DNA of 64,000 nucleotides from positions 248,001-312,000 of the forward strand of contig NZ_CANLYL010000004.1 of the NCBI RefSeq assembly GCF_947495275.1, given 5' to 3'. The notes beneath the pieces are model-generated. The model made no database searches. It worked only from the letters and a program-made list of their open reading frames with translations, and was not told the DNA's origin. Each line of letters opens with the position of its first letter. Positions within the stretch are counted from its first letter, which is position 1. A program made the translations under genes and the position numbers. This stretch comes from an uncultured Roseobacter sp. GTDB taxonomy: Bacteria > Pseudomonadota > Alphaproteobacteria > Rhodobacterales > Rhodobacteraceae. This document shows, piece after piece, positions 28,085 to 37,045 of the stretch.

Positions 28085-28854
28085 ACCACCCGCGTCAGGG
28101 CAAAGATCACCGCCGCAATGCAGACGATTGTGGGGCCGGTGGGTGTATCGAGCGCAAAGGACACCAGCAATCCGCCCAGAGCGGATGCCGCCCCGATGAT
28201 CATCGCCGCAGCGGCCATGGTTTCAGGCGCGCGCGACAGCGGGCGTGCGGCTGCCGCCGGAATGATCAACAGCGCGGCAATCAGCAGCGCGCCCACAACC
28301 TTGATGGCCACGGCGACAGTGATCGCCAGCGCAAGCGTCAGGATGAACTGTTCTTTTTGCGGATCGACCCCGGCAGCGCGGGCCATGTCCGGGCTCAGCG
28401 TGGCGGACAACAGCGCCGACCAGCGTGCCGCGACCAGCCCCAGAACCGCCAGCGCCCCGGCCCATATAACGGCCAGATCGGGTTTCGAGACGGCCAGAAT
28501 GTCGCCCACGAGGTACCCCATCAGGTCAACCCGCACACCGGGCAGGAAAGAGACGGCGACCAGCCCGAAGGCAAGGGCCGCATGGGCCAGAACGCCCAGA
28601 ATGGAATCACCGCTCACCCCCTTGCCGGTGAGAAGTGTAAGCAGCAGCGCCATAGCCAGGGCGATCACCAGAACACCACCAAATATCGGCAGATCAAAGG
28701 CCAGCGCCAGCGCCACCCCAAGCAGGGCCGCATGAGAGGTTGCATCGCCGAAATAGGCCATGCGGCGCCAGACCACGAAACAGCCCAGCGGGGCCACCGC
28801 AACCGCAACCCCGAGCCCGGCAAGGGCCGCACGCACCAGAAAATCGTCCAGCAT
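28066..28854 (-). CDS. znuB: High-affinity zinc ABC transporter permease
   Basis: ABC-3 family metal permease of 262 residues with about eight hydrophobic segments. Near the N terminus, GCFVVWRRMAYFGDATSHAALLG (24-46) is the classical ZnuB/metal-permease motif. It overlaps znuC by one base and pairs with ZnuC and the ZnuA binding protein. The gene order zur-znuC-znuB divergent from znuA fixes zinc rather than manganese as the likely metal. Confidence 0.9.
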   Translation of the reverse strand: MLDDFLVRAALAGLGVAVAVAPLGCFVVWRRMAYFGDATSHAALLGVALALAFDLPIFGGVLVIALAMALLLTLLTGKGVSGDSILGVLAHAALAFGLVAVSFLPGVRVDLMGYLVGDILAVSKPDLAVIWAGALAVLGLVAARWSALLSATLSPDMARAAGVDPQKEQFILTLALAITVAVAIKVVGALLIAALLIIPAAAARPLSRAPETMAAAAMIIGAASALGGLLVSFALDTPTGPTIVCIAAVIFALTRVVQAGRA

Positions 28855-29600
28855 TACTCGGCAGCCTCATGGGTGTGGTCACATTCGGGCCCGTGGCTGT
28901 GCGTGTGCTGGTGGCGGTAGAGCGCCAGCGCACCCTGCGTGCCGGTGCCAAAGAGCGCGCGGTAGGCCGGGGCGCTGGCGACGATCTCGGGCGTGCCTTC
29001 GCAGCAGACGTGACCGTTAAGGCACAGCACCCGGTCTGAGGCCGCCATGACCACGTGCAGGTCATGGCTGACCATCAGCACGGCACAGCCCTTTTGCCGC
29101 TTGACGGTTTCGATCTGCTGGTAGAATTGCGCGGTTCCCGGCTGATCCAGCCCCTGCGTGGCTTCGTCCAGTATCAGGATGTCGGGATCACCAAGCAGCG
29201 CGCGTGCCAGCAAAACCCGCTGGAACTGTCCGCCGGACAAGGCGGTCATCTGGTGGCGCGCGAGATCGGGCACACCGGCCTGACGCAGCGTCTCGGCCAC
29301 CTGCGCGGAACCGATGCGCCGCGGCAGGTTCAAAAACCGTGCGACGGTCATGGGCAAGGAGGGATCAATGGCCAGCGATTGCGGCACATAGCCGATCCTG
29401 AGACCCGGTTTGCGGGTCACATGCCCTTTCGCCGGGGAGAGCGCGCCGATCAGGGCTCGGATCAGGCTGGATTTCCCCGACCCGTTCGGCCCGACGATGG
29501 TGACGATTTCACCGGGCGCCAGCGTCAGATTCACATCGCTCAGCACCGTGCGGCCGTGATAGGCCAGCGTCAGATCGGAGGTTTCAAGCAGCGCGGTCAT
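28854..29600 (-). CDS. znuC: Zinc ABC transporter ATPase
   Basis: ATPase of 248 residues. Walker A GPNGSGKSS near 37-45, signature LSGGQ near 121-125, Walker B ILILDEATQGLD near 140-151. The C-terminal tail is rich in His with an interspersed Cys (HQHTHSHGPECDHTHE), a probable zinc-binding extension. The start overlaps the zur stop (ATGA), so repressor and transporter are co-translated. Confidence 0.9.
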   Translation of the reverse strand: MTALLETSDLTLAYHGRTVLSDVNLTLAPGEIVTIVGPNGSGKSSLIRALIGALSPAKGHVTRKPGLRIGYVPQSLAIDPSLPMTVARFLNLPRRIGSAQVAETLRQAGVPDLARHQMTALSGGQFQRVLLARALLGDPDILILDEATQGLDQPGTAQFYQQIETVKRQKGCAVLMVSHDLHVVMAASDRVLCLNGHVCCEGTPEIVASAPAYRALFGTGTQGALALYRHQHTHSHGPECDHTHEAAE

Positions 29601-30076
29601 GTGGCGGTTTCCTGACAGGAGGGGCAGAGGCCCTGTGCTTCGATGACCGTGTGTTCGATTTCGAAGCCCGCTGCCGCTGCGGCCACGTCCAGACGCCCGG
29701 GTGACAGGGCGGTATCAGCCTCCGCCACGACGTTGCATCCACGACAGATCAGAAAGGCAGGCGTGTGATCGGTGCCGGAATGGGTGCAGGCGACATAGGC
29801 GTTCAGTGCTTCGATCTTATGGGCCAGGCCCGCCTTGACCAGAAAATCCAGCGCGCGGTAGGCGACGGGCGGTTGCGAGCCCAGGTTTTCCCGGGACAAT
29901 TGCGCCAGCAGATCATAGGCTCCCAGCGCGCGGTGCTCCTGCAGGAGGATTTCCAGGGAGCGCGCGCGCACAGGAGTGAATTTCAGCCCCTCACGGGCAC
30001 AGTGCTCGCGGGCATGACGCATGCGGTCGGCCACGCAGGCTGCATGATCATGGGCGCAAAAGCTGAGAGCTGTCAT
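29597..30076 (-). CDS. zur: Zinc uptake regulator, Fur family
   Basis: Fur-family zinc-sensing repressor of about 159 residues from the ATG at 30076. A further in-frame ATG at 30100 would add eight residues but leaves only five bases to the Zur box, so the inner start is preferred. The winged-helix region is about 20-85 (FTPVRARSLEILLQ, PPVAYRALDFLVKAGL). Metal-site residues include the Cys pairs ICRGC and CPSC near the C terminus. It heads the zur-znuC-znuB operon and is divergent from znuA, repressing both when zinc is sufficient. Confidence 0.88.
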   Translation of the reverse strand: MTALSFCAHDHAACVADRMRHAREHCAREGLKFTPVRARSLEILLQEHRALGAYDLLAQLSRENLGSQPPVAYRALDFLVKAGLAHKIEALNAYVACTHSGTDHTPAFLICRGCNVVAEADTALSPGRLDVAAAAAGFEIEHTVIEAQGLCPSCQETAT

Positions 30077-30105
30077 TTTCAATATTCCGCAGATGATCAT
30101 ATTGA

Positions 30106-30119
30106 TATGTTATAACATA
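30106..30119. promoter_or_regulatory. Zur box between zur and znuA
   Basis: A perfect 14-base palindrome TATGTTATAACATA lies centrally in the 93-base divergent region between zur and znuA. It matches the known TGTTATAACA core of alphaproteobacterial Zur operators. One site would control both the zur-znuCB and znuA promoters. Confidence 0.85.
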
Positions 30120-30169
30120 CTTGATACCAGAGGTCCGATACCAAGACAAGTCTGATTCAGGATCGAAAC

Positions 30170-31111
30170 ATGCGTTTACTCATTCCCTTGCTTCTCACCT
30201 TCTCCATCCTGCGACCGGCGCAGGCCGACGTGCCCCGGGTCGTGACCGATATCGCACCCGTGCATGGGCTGGTTGAGCGTGTCATGGCGGGCCTCGGAGC
30301 ACCGGAAGTGATCCTGCCGCCCGGGGCGTCGCCGCATAGCTATGCCATGCGCCCATCGGAAGCGCGCGCCTTGTCGGGTGCCGATCTGGTGTTCTGGGTG
30401 GGGCCTGCGCTAACCCCTTGGCTGGCAGGCCCGATAGAAACCCTGGCACCAGATGCGCAGCACATTGCCTTCATGGAGCTTGAATCGGTGGCATTGCTGC
30501 CGTTCCGGGAAGGTGCGATGTTCGAGGCCCATGACGATCATGACCATGGCGAGCACGCGCATGATGCGCATGACGCGCATGACGGGCCGGTGGACCCGCA
30601 TGTTTGGCTGGACCCTCACAATGCCAGGGTTTTTATGGCCGAGGTTGCGCGTCAACTGGGGGCTGCGGATCCGGAGAATGCAGAGCACTACGCGGAAAAT
30701 GCCCGTGCCGGAGCGGCGGAGATTGAGGCGCTGGAGACACGCATCACTGCGGAGTTGAGCACAGTCAGCGGACGCCCGTTTCTGGTTCTGCATGACGCAT
30801 ATCACTATTTCGAAGCGCATTTCGGGTTTGAGGCCATGGGGGCGATTTCGCTGGCGGACGGCGGCGGGGCGAGTGCGGCGCGCCTGAGCGAGCTGCATGA
30901 CAAGGTCAGCGAGATGGGGGTCAGCTGCGTGCTCACCGAACCCAATGCACAAAGAGGGTTGATAGATGCGGTGGCCGCTCAAGGCGATATCACCGTGCAG
31001 GAGGTTGATCCCCTTGGGGTGGCGCTCCCCCTCGGACCGGATTTTTACTCGGCGCTACTGAGCGAGATTGCGACCGGCCTTGGCATCTGCCTGAGGGATA
31101 AGAGCTCCTGA
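30170..31111 (+). CDS. znuA: Periplasmic zinc-binding protein
   Basis: Cluster A-I metal-binding protein, 313 residues. Signal peptide about 1-19 ending at AQA. Zinc ligands include His in PPGASPHSYAMRP near 57, the His/Asp-rich loop HDDHDHGEHAHDAHDAH near 122-138, His in PVDPHVWLDPHN and the later HDAYHYFE. This acidic histidine loop is diagnostic of ZnuA over the manganese homologues. It is controlled by the upstream Zur box and ends in a strong terminator. Confidence 0.93.
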   Translation: MRLLIPLLLTFSILRPAQADVPRVVTDIAPVHGLVERVMAGLGAPEVILPPGASPHSYAMRPSEARALSGADLVFWVGPALTPWLAGPIETLAPDAQHIAFMELESVALLPFREGAMFEAHDDHDHGEHAHDAHDAHDGPVDPHVWLDPHNARVFMAEVARQLGAADPENAEHYAENARAGAAEIEALETRITAELSTVSGRPFLVLHDAYHYFEAHFGFEAMGAISLADGGGASAARLSELHDKVSEMGVSCVLTEPNAQRGLIDAVAAQGDITVQEVDPLGVALPLGPDFYSALLSEIATGLGICLRDKSS

Positions 31112-31113
31112 AA

Positions 31114-31148
31114 AATAAGACCCTGCGGGGGGGGTGCAGGGTCTTATT
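31114..31148. terminator. Terminator after znuA
   Basis: A 13-base perfect stem (31114-31126, AATAAGACCCTGC, with 31136-31148) closes a G-rich 9-base loop. The A/T ends of the stem give a T-rich 3' arm in either direction, so it can serve both znuA and the convergent photolyase-like gene. The remaining 171 bases to 31320 show no gene. Confidence 0.85.
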
Positions 31149-31319
31149 CGTTGCTAAAATGTCTTTAACAATGGATCGACCGGTGCAAGCGAGGAACAGG
31201 CAGGCCAATCGATCGCGCCACAAAGTGATGCGTCTCTTCTGTGCCCTTTGCCTATGACACCCATATGACAGGTTGGCGAAGTTTCAGATCCAAAAACAAA
31301 CGAGTCGCGGTTTTCGCCG

Positions 31320-32522
31320 TCAGATGATCTGTGACAGCACATTCGGGATCGATTTTCGGAAACTGAAGAAACCTTTTGTCGCTAGCGGCCAGGTGAGCGC
31401 GTCATAAGGTCTGCGCACAGCGCAGAGCCGGGGCGCTTGGGGGTGGTTGGCGAAGTCCTGCAAAAGCGTGGCGATGGGGCCGACCGGGGCCTCAGCCATA
31501 ATAATTTGCTGAAGGTTTTCCCGCGCAGACCAGTCCAGCAGGTCTTCAACGCTGCCTGCTATCGCTGTGGTTTCAAACCGATGCGCAAACCGGGTTGCAG
31601 TTTCGTTTGTCGCTGCATGCCGGAATTCTGTGACAAGAGGTGAGGGCGTTAGAGGGCTGAACCCATTGTCGTGCCGCAACTGGCACAGGCTAACGGGTCG
31701 GAGTGTCTCAAGGAGAAAGCCGGGGCTCAGATCGTCATGATGCAAAAGCAAACCGGTCTTGAGATCGCGCTGCACGGTGAGGGGCGGTCGCAATGGCGTG
31801 GGCGGCGGGTGCGGCGGTCCGGTCAGGGGCGGTGCGGCATCCGCCAATTGCCGCTCCGCGCGAAAACGACCGTCGCTATATTTTGCAATGTTCGAGGCGC
31901 GCGCCAGATAGGTTTTTCCGGGCGTTTGCAGACCAGCGACCCATCGCCAGCTCAACGTATTGCTTGCCGGATCGCCATCCAGCAAGTGACGCAGGAAGAA
32001 ATCCGCGCCCAACTCCCACGGCAGACGCAGGGTAAATATCCAGATCGACGCGAACCACATGCGCGCATGATTATGGAGATACCCGGTAGAAACAAGCTCA
32101 TGCGCCCAGGAGTTAAAGCACTCCAGGTCTGTATCTCCCCGGCAGGCCGCACCCCAGCGATCCCGCAGACCGTCTTGTGTCTGGACGTTGTTCCAGGCTG
32201 TGGCGAGGCCGGTCTGGTAGTGGCGCCAGGTGGATGGTCGCAATTCCAACCAGCCCTTCCAATAGGTGCGCCAGAAGACTTCCTGGATAAACTTTTCCGC
32301 CGCTTTTTCGGAGTGGCGGTTGAGAACCGCGCGCAGTACCTCCCGCTCGGTGATCAACCGACAACGCAGGTAGGGTGACAGTTTGGAGACCTCATGATGC
32401 CGACCCGCACCGAAATCATAATTGCGACGCGCGGCATAATTGCGTCCCGCCTTTGGCAGGAAATCGGACAGGTTTTTCAGAGCCTCGGTTCGGCTGGGAA
32501 TGAATTCTGTCTGTCCCGTCAT
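31320..32522 (-). CDS. Photolyase/cryptochrome FAD-binding domain protein
   Basis: Protein of 400 residues. Residues 1-235 match the photolyase FAD-binding domain: VSKLSPYLR near 45-53, EVFWRTYWKGWLE near 80-92, HELVSTGYLHNHARMW near 140-155 and LLDGDPASNTLSWRWVAG near 178-195. No antenna (alpha/beta) domain precedes it; the chain starts directly at the FAD domain. The C-terminal 140 residues look alpha/beta, with VEDLLDWSARENLQQIIMA and a closing GFFSFRKSIPNVL resembling parts of the normally N-terminal domain. It may be a DNA repair enzyme or a blue-light photoreceptor; the function is not fixed by sequence. Confidence 0.75.
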   Translation of the reverse strand: MTGQTEFIPSRTEALKNLSDFLPKAGRNYAARRNYDFGAGRHHEVSKLSPYLRCRLITEREVLRAVLNRHSEKAAEKFIQEVFWRTYWKGWLELRPSTWRHYQTGLATAWNNVQTQDGLRDRWGAACRGDTDLECFNSWAHELVSTGYLHNHARMWFASIWIFTLRLPWELGADFFLRHLLDGDPASNTLSWRWVAGLQTPGKTYLARASNIAKYSDGRFRAERQLADAAPPLTGPPHPPPTPLRPPLTVQRDLKTGLLLHHDDLSPGFLLETLRPVSLCQLRHDNGFSPLTPSPLVTEFRHAATNETATRFAHRFETTAIAGSVEDLLDWSARENLQQIIMAEAPVGPIATLLQDFANHPQAPRLCAVRRPYDALTWPLATKGFFSFRKSIPNVLSQII

Positions 32523-32673
32523 GGGGGCAAAGCTAGACCCGCACCAGGTCGGGTCAACGGTTGGGGCGAAGTTTCGTTCGGCCCCCCTTGCAGCCCCCCG
32601 ACGGCGATACTAAGCTTTGAGTAACGGTTCAGCAGGTATGGTCCTGTTGAACACCAACGAACAGGCTTCCCAC

Positions 32674-33303
32674 ATGAATGATCCGATCGACACCTACATG
32701 AATACCCTTGTCCCCATGGTGGTGGAACAAACCAGCCGGGGCGAAAGGGCCTACGATATTTTTTCGCGCCTTTTGAAGGAGCGGATCATCTTTTTGTCGG
32801 GGCCGGTGCACGACGGCATGTCATCGCTGATCGTCGCGCAATTGCTGCATCTTGAGGCGGAAAACCCGTCCAAGGAAATTTCGATGTATATCAACAGCCC
32901 CGGTGGCGTGGTGACCTCTGGCCTGTCGATCTACGACACCATGCAATACATCAAGCCGAAGGTCTCCACGCTGGTGATCGGGCAGGCGGCAAGCATGGGC
33001 TCACTGCTGCTGACGGCGGGTGAGGCGGGCATGCGCTTTTCGCTGCCCAACAGCCGTGTGATGGTGCACCAGCCCTCGGGCGGGTATCAGGGGCAGGCGA
33101 CGGACATCATGATCCACGCCCAGGAAACCCAGAAACTCAAAACCCGCTTGAACGAAATTTACGTCAAGCACACCGGGCAAACTCTTAAGAAGGTTGAAGA
33201 AGCTCTGGAGCGTGACAACTTCATGTCGCCAGATGAGGCGAAGAAATGGGGCTTGATTGACGAGATTGTCGAGAGCCGCGGCAAGGCAGACGACGAGGGC
33301 TAA
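32674..33303 (+). CDS. clpP: ATP-dependent Clp protease proteolytic subunit
   Basis: Serine peptidase of 209 residues that forms the ClpXP barrel with the downstream ClpX. Catalytic triad: S107 in GQAASMGS, H132 in MVHQPSGG and D181 in ERDNF. The start at 32674 gives the typical [15 protein letters not shown] terminus of Rhodobacteraceae ClpP; a TTG 57 bases earlier would add a non-conserved tail. It is separated from clpX by 138 bases that probably hold the clpX promoter. Confidence 0.95.
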   Translation: MNDPIDTYMNTLVPMVVEQTSRGERAYDIFSRLLKERIIFLSGPVHDGMSSLIVAQLLHLEAENPSKEISMYINSPGGVVTSGLSIYDTMQYIKPKVSTLVIGQAASMGSLLLTAGEAGMRFSLPNSRVMVHQPSGGYQGQATDIMIHAQETQKLKTRLNEIYVKHTGQTLKKVEEALERDNFMSPDEAKKWGLIDEIVESRGKADDEG

Positions 33304-33441
33304 AGGACACGAATGGCGCACAGTCAATTTACCATTTTGCGATTGTGGACCTTACAGTGGTGGCCTAAGTTGGCATAAGTTTACATCGCGCCCCGATTTG
33401 CGGGGCGTAGCAGACGACATCCAAGACCTGAAAGGGTTGAC

Positions 33442-34707
33442 ATGGCAACGAATTCAACAGGCGACAGCAAGAATACCCTTTATTGCAGCTTTTGCGGCAA
33501 GAGCCAGCACGAGGTGCGCAAGCTGATCGCCGGGCCGACGGTCTTCATCTGTGATGAATGCGTCGAGCTTTGCATGGATATCATCCGGGAAGAGACCAAG
33601 GCCTCCGGTCTGAAAGCGACGGACGGGGTGCCGACGCCCAAGGATATCTGCGACGTGCTGGACGATTACGTGATTGGTCAGGCAACCGCTAAGCGGGTGC
33701 TGTCGGTCGCTGTGCACAATCACTACAAGCGGCTCAACCACGCGCAAAAGGGTGGCGATATCGAGCTGGCGAAATCCAACATTCTGCTGATTGGTCCGAC
33801 TGGGTGCGGTAAGACACTGCTGGCGCAGACGCTGGCGCGTATTCTGGATGTGCCCTTTACCATGGCCGATGCGACCACGCTGACCGAAGCGGGTTATGTG
33901 GGCGAAGACGTCGAGAATATCATTCTGAAACTGCTGCAATCGTCGGAATACAATGTCGAGCGGGCGCAGCGCGGCATCGTTTATATTGACGAGGTCGATA
34001 AGATCACCCGCAAGTCGGAAAACCCCTCGATCACCCGTGATGTGTCGGGCGAGGGCGTTCAACAGGCTTTGCTGAAGCTGATGGAAGGCACCGTGGCAAG
34101 CGTGCCGCCGCAGGGCGGGCGCAAACATCCGCAGCAGGAGTTCCTGCAGGTGGACACCACGAATATCCTGTTCATCTGTGGCGGCGCTTTTGCCGGGCTG
34201 GACAAGATCATCGCGTCACGCGGCAAGGGGTCGGCCATGGGCTTTGGCGCGGATGTGCGTGACAATGACGAGCGCGGCGTCGGCGAGATTTTCACCGATC
34301 TGGAACCTGAAGACCTGCTCAAATTCGGTTTGATCCCGGAATTTGTGGGCCGTTTGCCGGTTCTGGCGACGCTGGAAGATCTGGATGAAGACGCGCTGGT
34401 CACCATTCTGACGCAGCCTAAAAACGCGCTGGTCAAACAATACCAACGCCTCTTCGAGTTGGAAGACACCTCGCTGACCTTCACCGATGACGCGCTGTCG
34501 GCCATTGCCAAACGGGCGATTGAGCGGAAAACCGGCGCGCGTGGTCTGCGCTCCATTCTGGAAGACATCCTGCTCGACACGATGTTCGACCTGCCGGGGC
34601 TGGAGAGCGTGACAGAAGTGGTGGTGAACGAAGAGGCGGTTGTCTCCGAAGCGGCGCCGCTGATGATTCACGCCGACACAGAAAAAGAGCCTGCCAGCGC
34701 TGGCTGA
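33442..34707 (+). CDS. clpX: ATP-dependent Clp protease ATP-binding subunit
   Basis: AAA+ unfoldase of 421 residues that delivers substrates such as ssrA-tagged proteins to ClpP. N-terminal zinc-binding domain with C15, C18, C37 and C40. Walker A GPTGCGKT near 115-122, Walker [11 protein letters not shown] near 178-187, then sensor regions and the IGF-type loop for ClpP docking around 265-275 (here GFGADV is nearby). Length is the norm (about 424). Followed by a perfect hairpin terminator. Confidence 0.96.
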   Translation: MATNSTGDSKNTLYCSFCGKSQHEVRKLIAGPTVFICDECVELCMDIIREETKASGLKATDGVPTPKDICDVLDDYVIGQATAKRVLSVAVHNHYKRLNHAQKGGDIELAKSNILLIGPTGCGKTLLAQTLARILDVPFTMADATTLTEAGYVGEDVENIILKLLQSSEYNVERAQRGIVYIDEVDKITRKSENPSITRDVSGEGVQQALLKLMEGTVASVPPQGGRKHPQQEFLQVDTTNILFICGGAFAGLDKIIASRGKGSAMGFGADVRDNDERGVGEIFTDLEPEDLLKFGLIPEFVGRLPVLATLEDLDEDALVTILTQPKNALVKQYQRLFELEDTSLTFTDDALSAIAKRAIERKTGARGLRSILEDILLDTMFDLPGLESVTEVVVNEEAVVSEAAPLMIHADTEKEPASAG

Positions 34708-34733
34708 GCTAGGATCATTGCAAAAGAAATCAG

Positions 34734-34759
34734 GGCAGGTCGCGCGACCTGCCTTTTTT
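34734..34759 (+). terminator. Rho-independent terminator of clpX
   Basis: GGCAGGTCGC (34734-34743) is directly followed by its complement GCGACCTGCC (34744-34753) and then TTTTTT. It is a classic intrinsic terminator 26 bases after the clpX stop. Confidence 0.9.
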
Positions 34760-34791
34760 CGTGTCAAGCAACGTGAAAAAGGAGGGATCAG

Positions 34792-35154
34792 ATGGGCATC
34801 AGACGCATCAAATCCGGTGGCGAATTTGAGGAGAAGGTGGGCTATTGCCGCGCGGTCGTCGCGGGCGGCTGGGTGCATGTGGCAGGCACGGTCGGACAGG
34901 GCGACACGGTGGAGGCGCAATGCCAATCGGCGCTGGCGGTGATTGGCAGGGCACTGCAGGACGCAGGCTGCGGCTTTGAGGATGTGGTGCGCGTTAACTA
35001 TTTCCTGCCGGATCGCCATGAATTCGAACCCTGCTGGCCGCATCTGAGGCAAGCTTTTGGGCCCAACCCGCCCGCCGCGACGATGGTCGAATGCGCCCTC
35101 ATTGACCCCAAATACCGCATCGAGATCGAAGTGACCGCGCTGCTGCCGGAATAA
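34792..35154 (+). CDS. RidA family protein
   Basis: YjgF/RidA-family protein of 120 residues, one of two in the window. Features: a start with IKSGGEFEEKVGYCRAVVAGGWVHVAGT, then FEDVVRVNYFLPDRHEF near 60-76 with the likely catalytic Arg, and a C-terminal KYRIEIEVTALLP. It may hydrolyse imines; physiological role is unknown. A GGAGGG ribosome site precedes the ATG. It stands alone after the clpX terminator and is followed by a 91-base gap. Confidence 0.75.
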   Translation: MGIRRIKSGGEFEEKVGYCRAVVAGGWVHVAGTVGQGDTVEAQCQSALAVIGRALQDAGCGFEDVVRVNYFLPDRHEFEPCWPHLRQAFGPNPPAATMVECALIDPKYRIEIEVTALLPE

Positions 35155-35245
35155 CGCTCGGAAAAACGCAGGAGGCCGCGCATCCATCTGGACGTTTGCC
35201 CCCTGATCGGCCATATGTACATAGCAATGCGACCGGAGGCATTTC

Positions 35246-35629
35246 ATGGGACTTCTGACTTCTATCCTGCGCGCGGTGACCTGGTGGAACGGCCAGACGC
35301 TGAACACGCAGCTTTGGACCTGGCGCAAGGGCGTCAAGGTGGGCGAGGACAGTCAGGGCAATGTTTTCTATGAAAACAAGGACAAGACCCGCCGCTGGGT
35401 GATTTACAATGGCGAGGCTGAGGCGAGCCGGGTCGATCCCGACTGGCACGGCTGGCTGCACCACACCTGGGACGCGGCCCCGACGGACGCACCGCTGCCG
35501 CATAAACCGTGGGAAAAACCGCATCAGGAAAATCTGACCGGGACCGCGCTGGCCTATGCGCCCAAAGGGTCCCTGCGCCGTGCCGATCCCGCACCACGTA
35601 GCGACTACGAGGCCTGGTCGCCGGAGTAA
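35246..35629 (+). CDS. NADH:ubiquinone oxidoreductase subunit NDUFA12
   Basis: Small accessory subunit of complex I, 127 residues, homologous to mitochondrial NDUFA12/B17.2. Features: [17 protein letters not shown] near 13-29, [12 protein letters not shown] near 32-43, [25 protein letters not shown] near 49-73, all typical. It stabilises the peripheral arm of the enzyme at the inner membrane. In Rhodobacteraceae and relatives it lies outside the nuo operon, often as here just before an MCE/MlaD gene and a DUF2155 gene. Confidence 0.92.
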   Translation: MGLLTSILRAVTWWNGQTLNTQLWTWRKGVKVGEDSQGNVFYENKDKTRRWVIYNGEAEASRVDPDWHGWLHHTWDAAPTDAPLPHKPWEKPHQENLTGTALAYAPKGSLRRADPAPRSDYEAWSPE

Positions 35630-35637
35630 TTTGCCAA

Positions 35638-36084
35638 ATGTCTGAAAACACTACCGAAGTCATCGTCGGTGCCGGCGTTTTAGCCGCCGCTGTGGCCTTT
35701 GTTGTCTATGCCGGGCAGGTATCTGATTTTTCGGGGGCTGCGTCGAGCTACCCACTGGAGGCGAGTTTTCGCAGCCTTGAAGGCGTAAGCGTGGGCACCG
35801 ATGTGCGTCTGGCCGGGGTCAAGGTGGGCTCGGTTGCGGCGGTCACGCTGAATCCGGAAACCTACCGGGCGGACACAACGGTGTCTGTCGCGCAGGAAAT
35901 CGAAATCCCCGATGACAGCGCCATCGTGATTTCGTCCGAAGGGCTGTTGGGGGGTAATTTCGTCGAAATCATCCCCGGAGGATCGCCGTTTTTCTTTGAG
36001 GCGGGCGACACGATCACCGATACGCAGGGCGCGGTGAGCCTTGTATCTCTGCTGCTCAAATTTGTGAGCGGTTCCTCGGAATGA
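35638..36084 (+). CDS. mlaD: MCE/MlaD family lipid-transport protein
   Basis: Periplasmic, membrane-anchored MCE-domain protein of 148 residues. One N-terminal hydrophobic anchor (about 8-26) is followed by the MCE domain (YPLEASFRSLEGVSVGTDVRLAGVKVGSV, near 37-65; EGLLGGNFVEIIPGG near 101-115). MlaD forms a hexameric ring that carries phospholipids between membranes. The other Mla genes are not in the window. It lies eight bases after the NDUFA12 gene and overlaps the next start (ATGA). Confidence 0.85.
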   Translation: MSENTTEVIVGAGVLAAAVAFVVYAGQVSDFSGAASSYPLEASFRSLEGVSVGTDVRLAGVKVGSVAAVTLNPETYRADTTVSVAQEIEIPDDSAIVISSEGLLGGNFVEIIPGGSPFFFEAGDTITDTQGAVSLVSLLLKFVSGSSE

Positions 36085-36437
36085 TACGCCGGTTGGCCAT
36101 GGCGCTGGCGTGTCTGGCCACAGGTGCTACCGCTCAGCAAGTCAGCGAGGCGCAGGGTGTTGTCTTGCGCGGGCTCGATAAGATCAGCGGACAAGTCTAT
36201 GATATTGAGATGAAATCCGGACAGACGGCAACGTTTGAACGTCTGCGGATCACGCTCAATTCCTGCCGCTATCCAGTGGGCAACCCGTCAGGCGATGCCT
36301 ATGCGGCGCTCAAGGTTTCGGATGCCACGGACGGGACAGAGCTTTTCTCGGGCTGGATGATCGCCTCCGCCCCGGCACTTTCAGCGATGGATCACGCGCG
36401 CTATGACCTCTGGGTCATGCGCTGCACGACCTCCTGA
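36081..36437 (+). CDS. DUF2155 domain periplasmic protein
   Basis: Secreted protein of 118 residues with a signal peptide of about 19 residues (cleavage after ATA). The mature part has the DUF2155 pattern: VVLRGLDKISGQVYDIEMKSG, then RLRITLNSCRYP with one Cys near 62, a downstream F-x-GWM segment, and a C-terminal LWVMRC with a second Cys near 115 that could pair. Function unknown. It is translationally coupled to mlaD. Its last 37 bases overlap the 3' end of aat on the other strand. Confidence 0.8.
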   Translation: MIRRLAMALACLATGATAQQVSEAQGVVLRGLDKISGQVYDIEMKSGQTATFERLRITLNSCRYPVGNPSGDAYAALKVSDATDGTELFSGWMIASAPALSAMDHARYDLWVMRCTTS

Positions 36438-37033
36438 GGGCTTCGCAGCGGTGGAGCAGTGAAATCACCTGGTAGGCTACGTGCTTTTTCCAAGGCGGTC
36501 CGGTAGGCTGCGCGGCTTATCTCGATCCCGCCCAATGAGGCCAGATGTTCGGTCAGAAACTGCGTGTCAAAGAGCCGGAAACCGCCGTCCAGCAACCGAT
36601 CCACCAGACAGGCCAGCGCGATTTTCGAAGCATTGGTGCGGCGCGAAAACATGCTTTCGCCAAAAAACGCGGCCCCCAGCGTGACCCCATAGACACCGCC
36701 GACGAGGGTGGCACCCTCCCAGATTTCCAGGGAATGCGCCTGCCCGCGGTCGCGCAGCGCAAGGTAGAGCCCGCGAATTTCCGTGCTGATCCAGGTGTCC
36801 GCGCGATCGGCGCAGCCGTCAACCACACCCGCGAAATCCTGATTTATGCTAACCTCGAACAAGGTGTTGCGCATGGCGCGCCGCAGCGAGCGCGAGATGT
36901 GAAAGCCGTTCAGGGGCATCACTCCGCGCCGTTTAGGATCGACCCAGAAAACTTCCGGGTCGTCGCGATGTTCTGCCATCGGGAAAATGCCGGTGGCATA
37001 GCCCTGCATCAGCAAATCCGGGGTCAGATACAT
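36401..37033 (-). CDS. aat: Leucyl/phenylalanyl-tRNA--protein transferase
   Basis: Transfers Leu or Phe from tRNA to N-terminal Arg/Lys of proteins, marking them for ClpS/ClpAP degradation (N-end rule). It is 210 residues. Features: LMQGYATGIFPMAEHRD near 7-23, FWVDPKRRGVMPLNGFHISRSLRR near 29-52, GGVYGVTLGAAFFGESMFSRRTNASKIAL near 111-139. Length is in the family range. Located 12 bases downstream of accC on the same strand; its 3' end overlaps the convergent DUF2155 gene. Confidence 0.93.
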   Translation of the reverse strand: MYLTPDLLMQGYATGIFPMAEHRDDPEVFWVDPKRRGVMPLNGFHISRSLRRAMRNTLFEVSINQDFAGVVDGCADRADTWISTEIRGLYLALRDRGQAHSLEIWEGATLVGGVYGVTLGAAFFGESMFSRRTNASKIALACLVDRLLDGGFRLFDTQFLTEHLASLGGIEISRAAYRTALEKARSLPGDFTAPPLRSPQEVVQRMTQRS

Positions 37034-37045
37034 GACGCTCCCGCG

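Noticed and set aside
32617-32673. Upstream TTG start for ClpP
   Set aside because: The extra 19 residues are not conserved in style; the ATG at 32674 gives the typical ClpP N terminus.
33304-33441. Heat-shock promoter between clpP and clpX
   Set aside because: The gap is promoter-sized, but I could not find a convincing -35/-10 pair or sigma-32 consensus.
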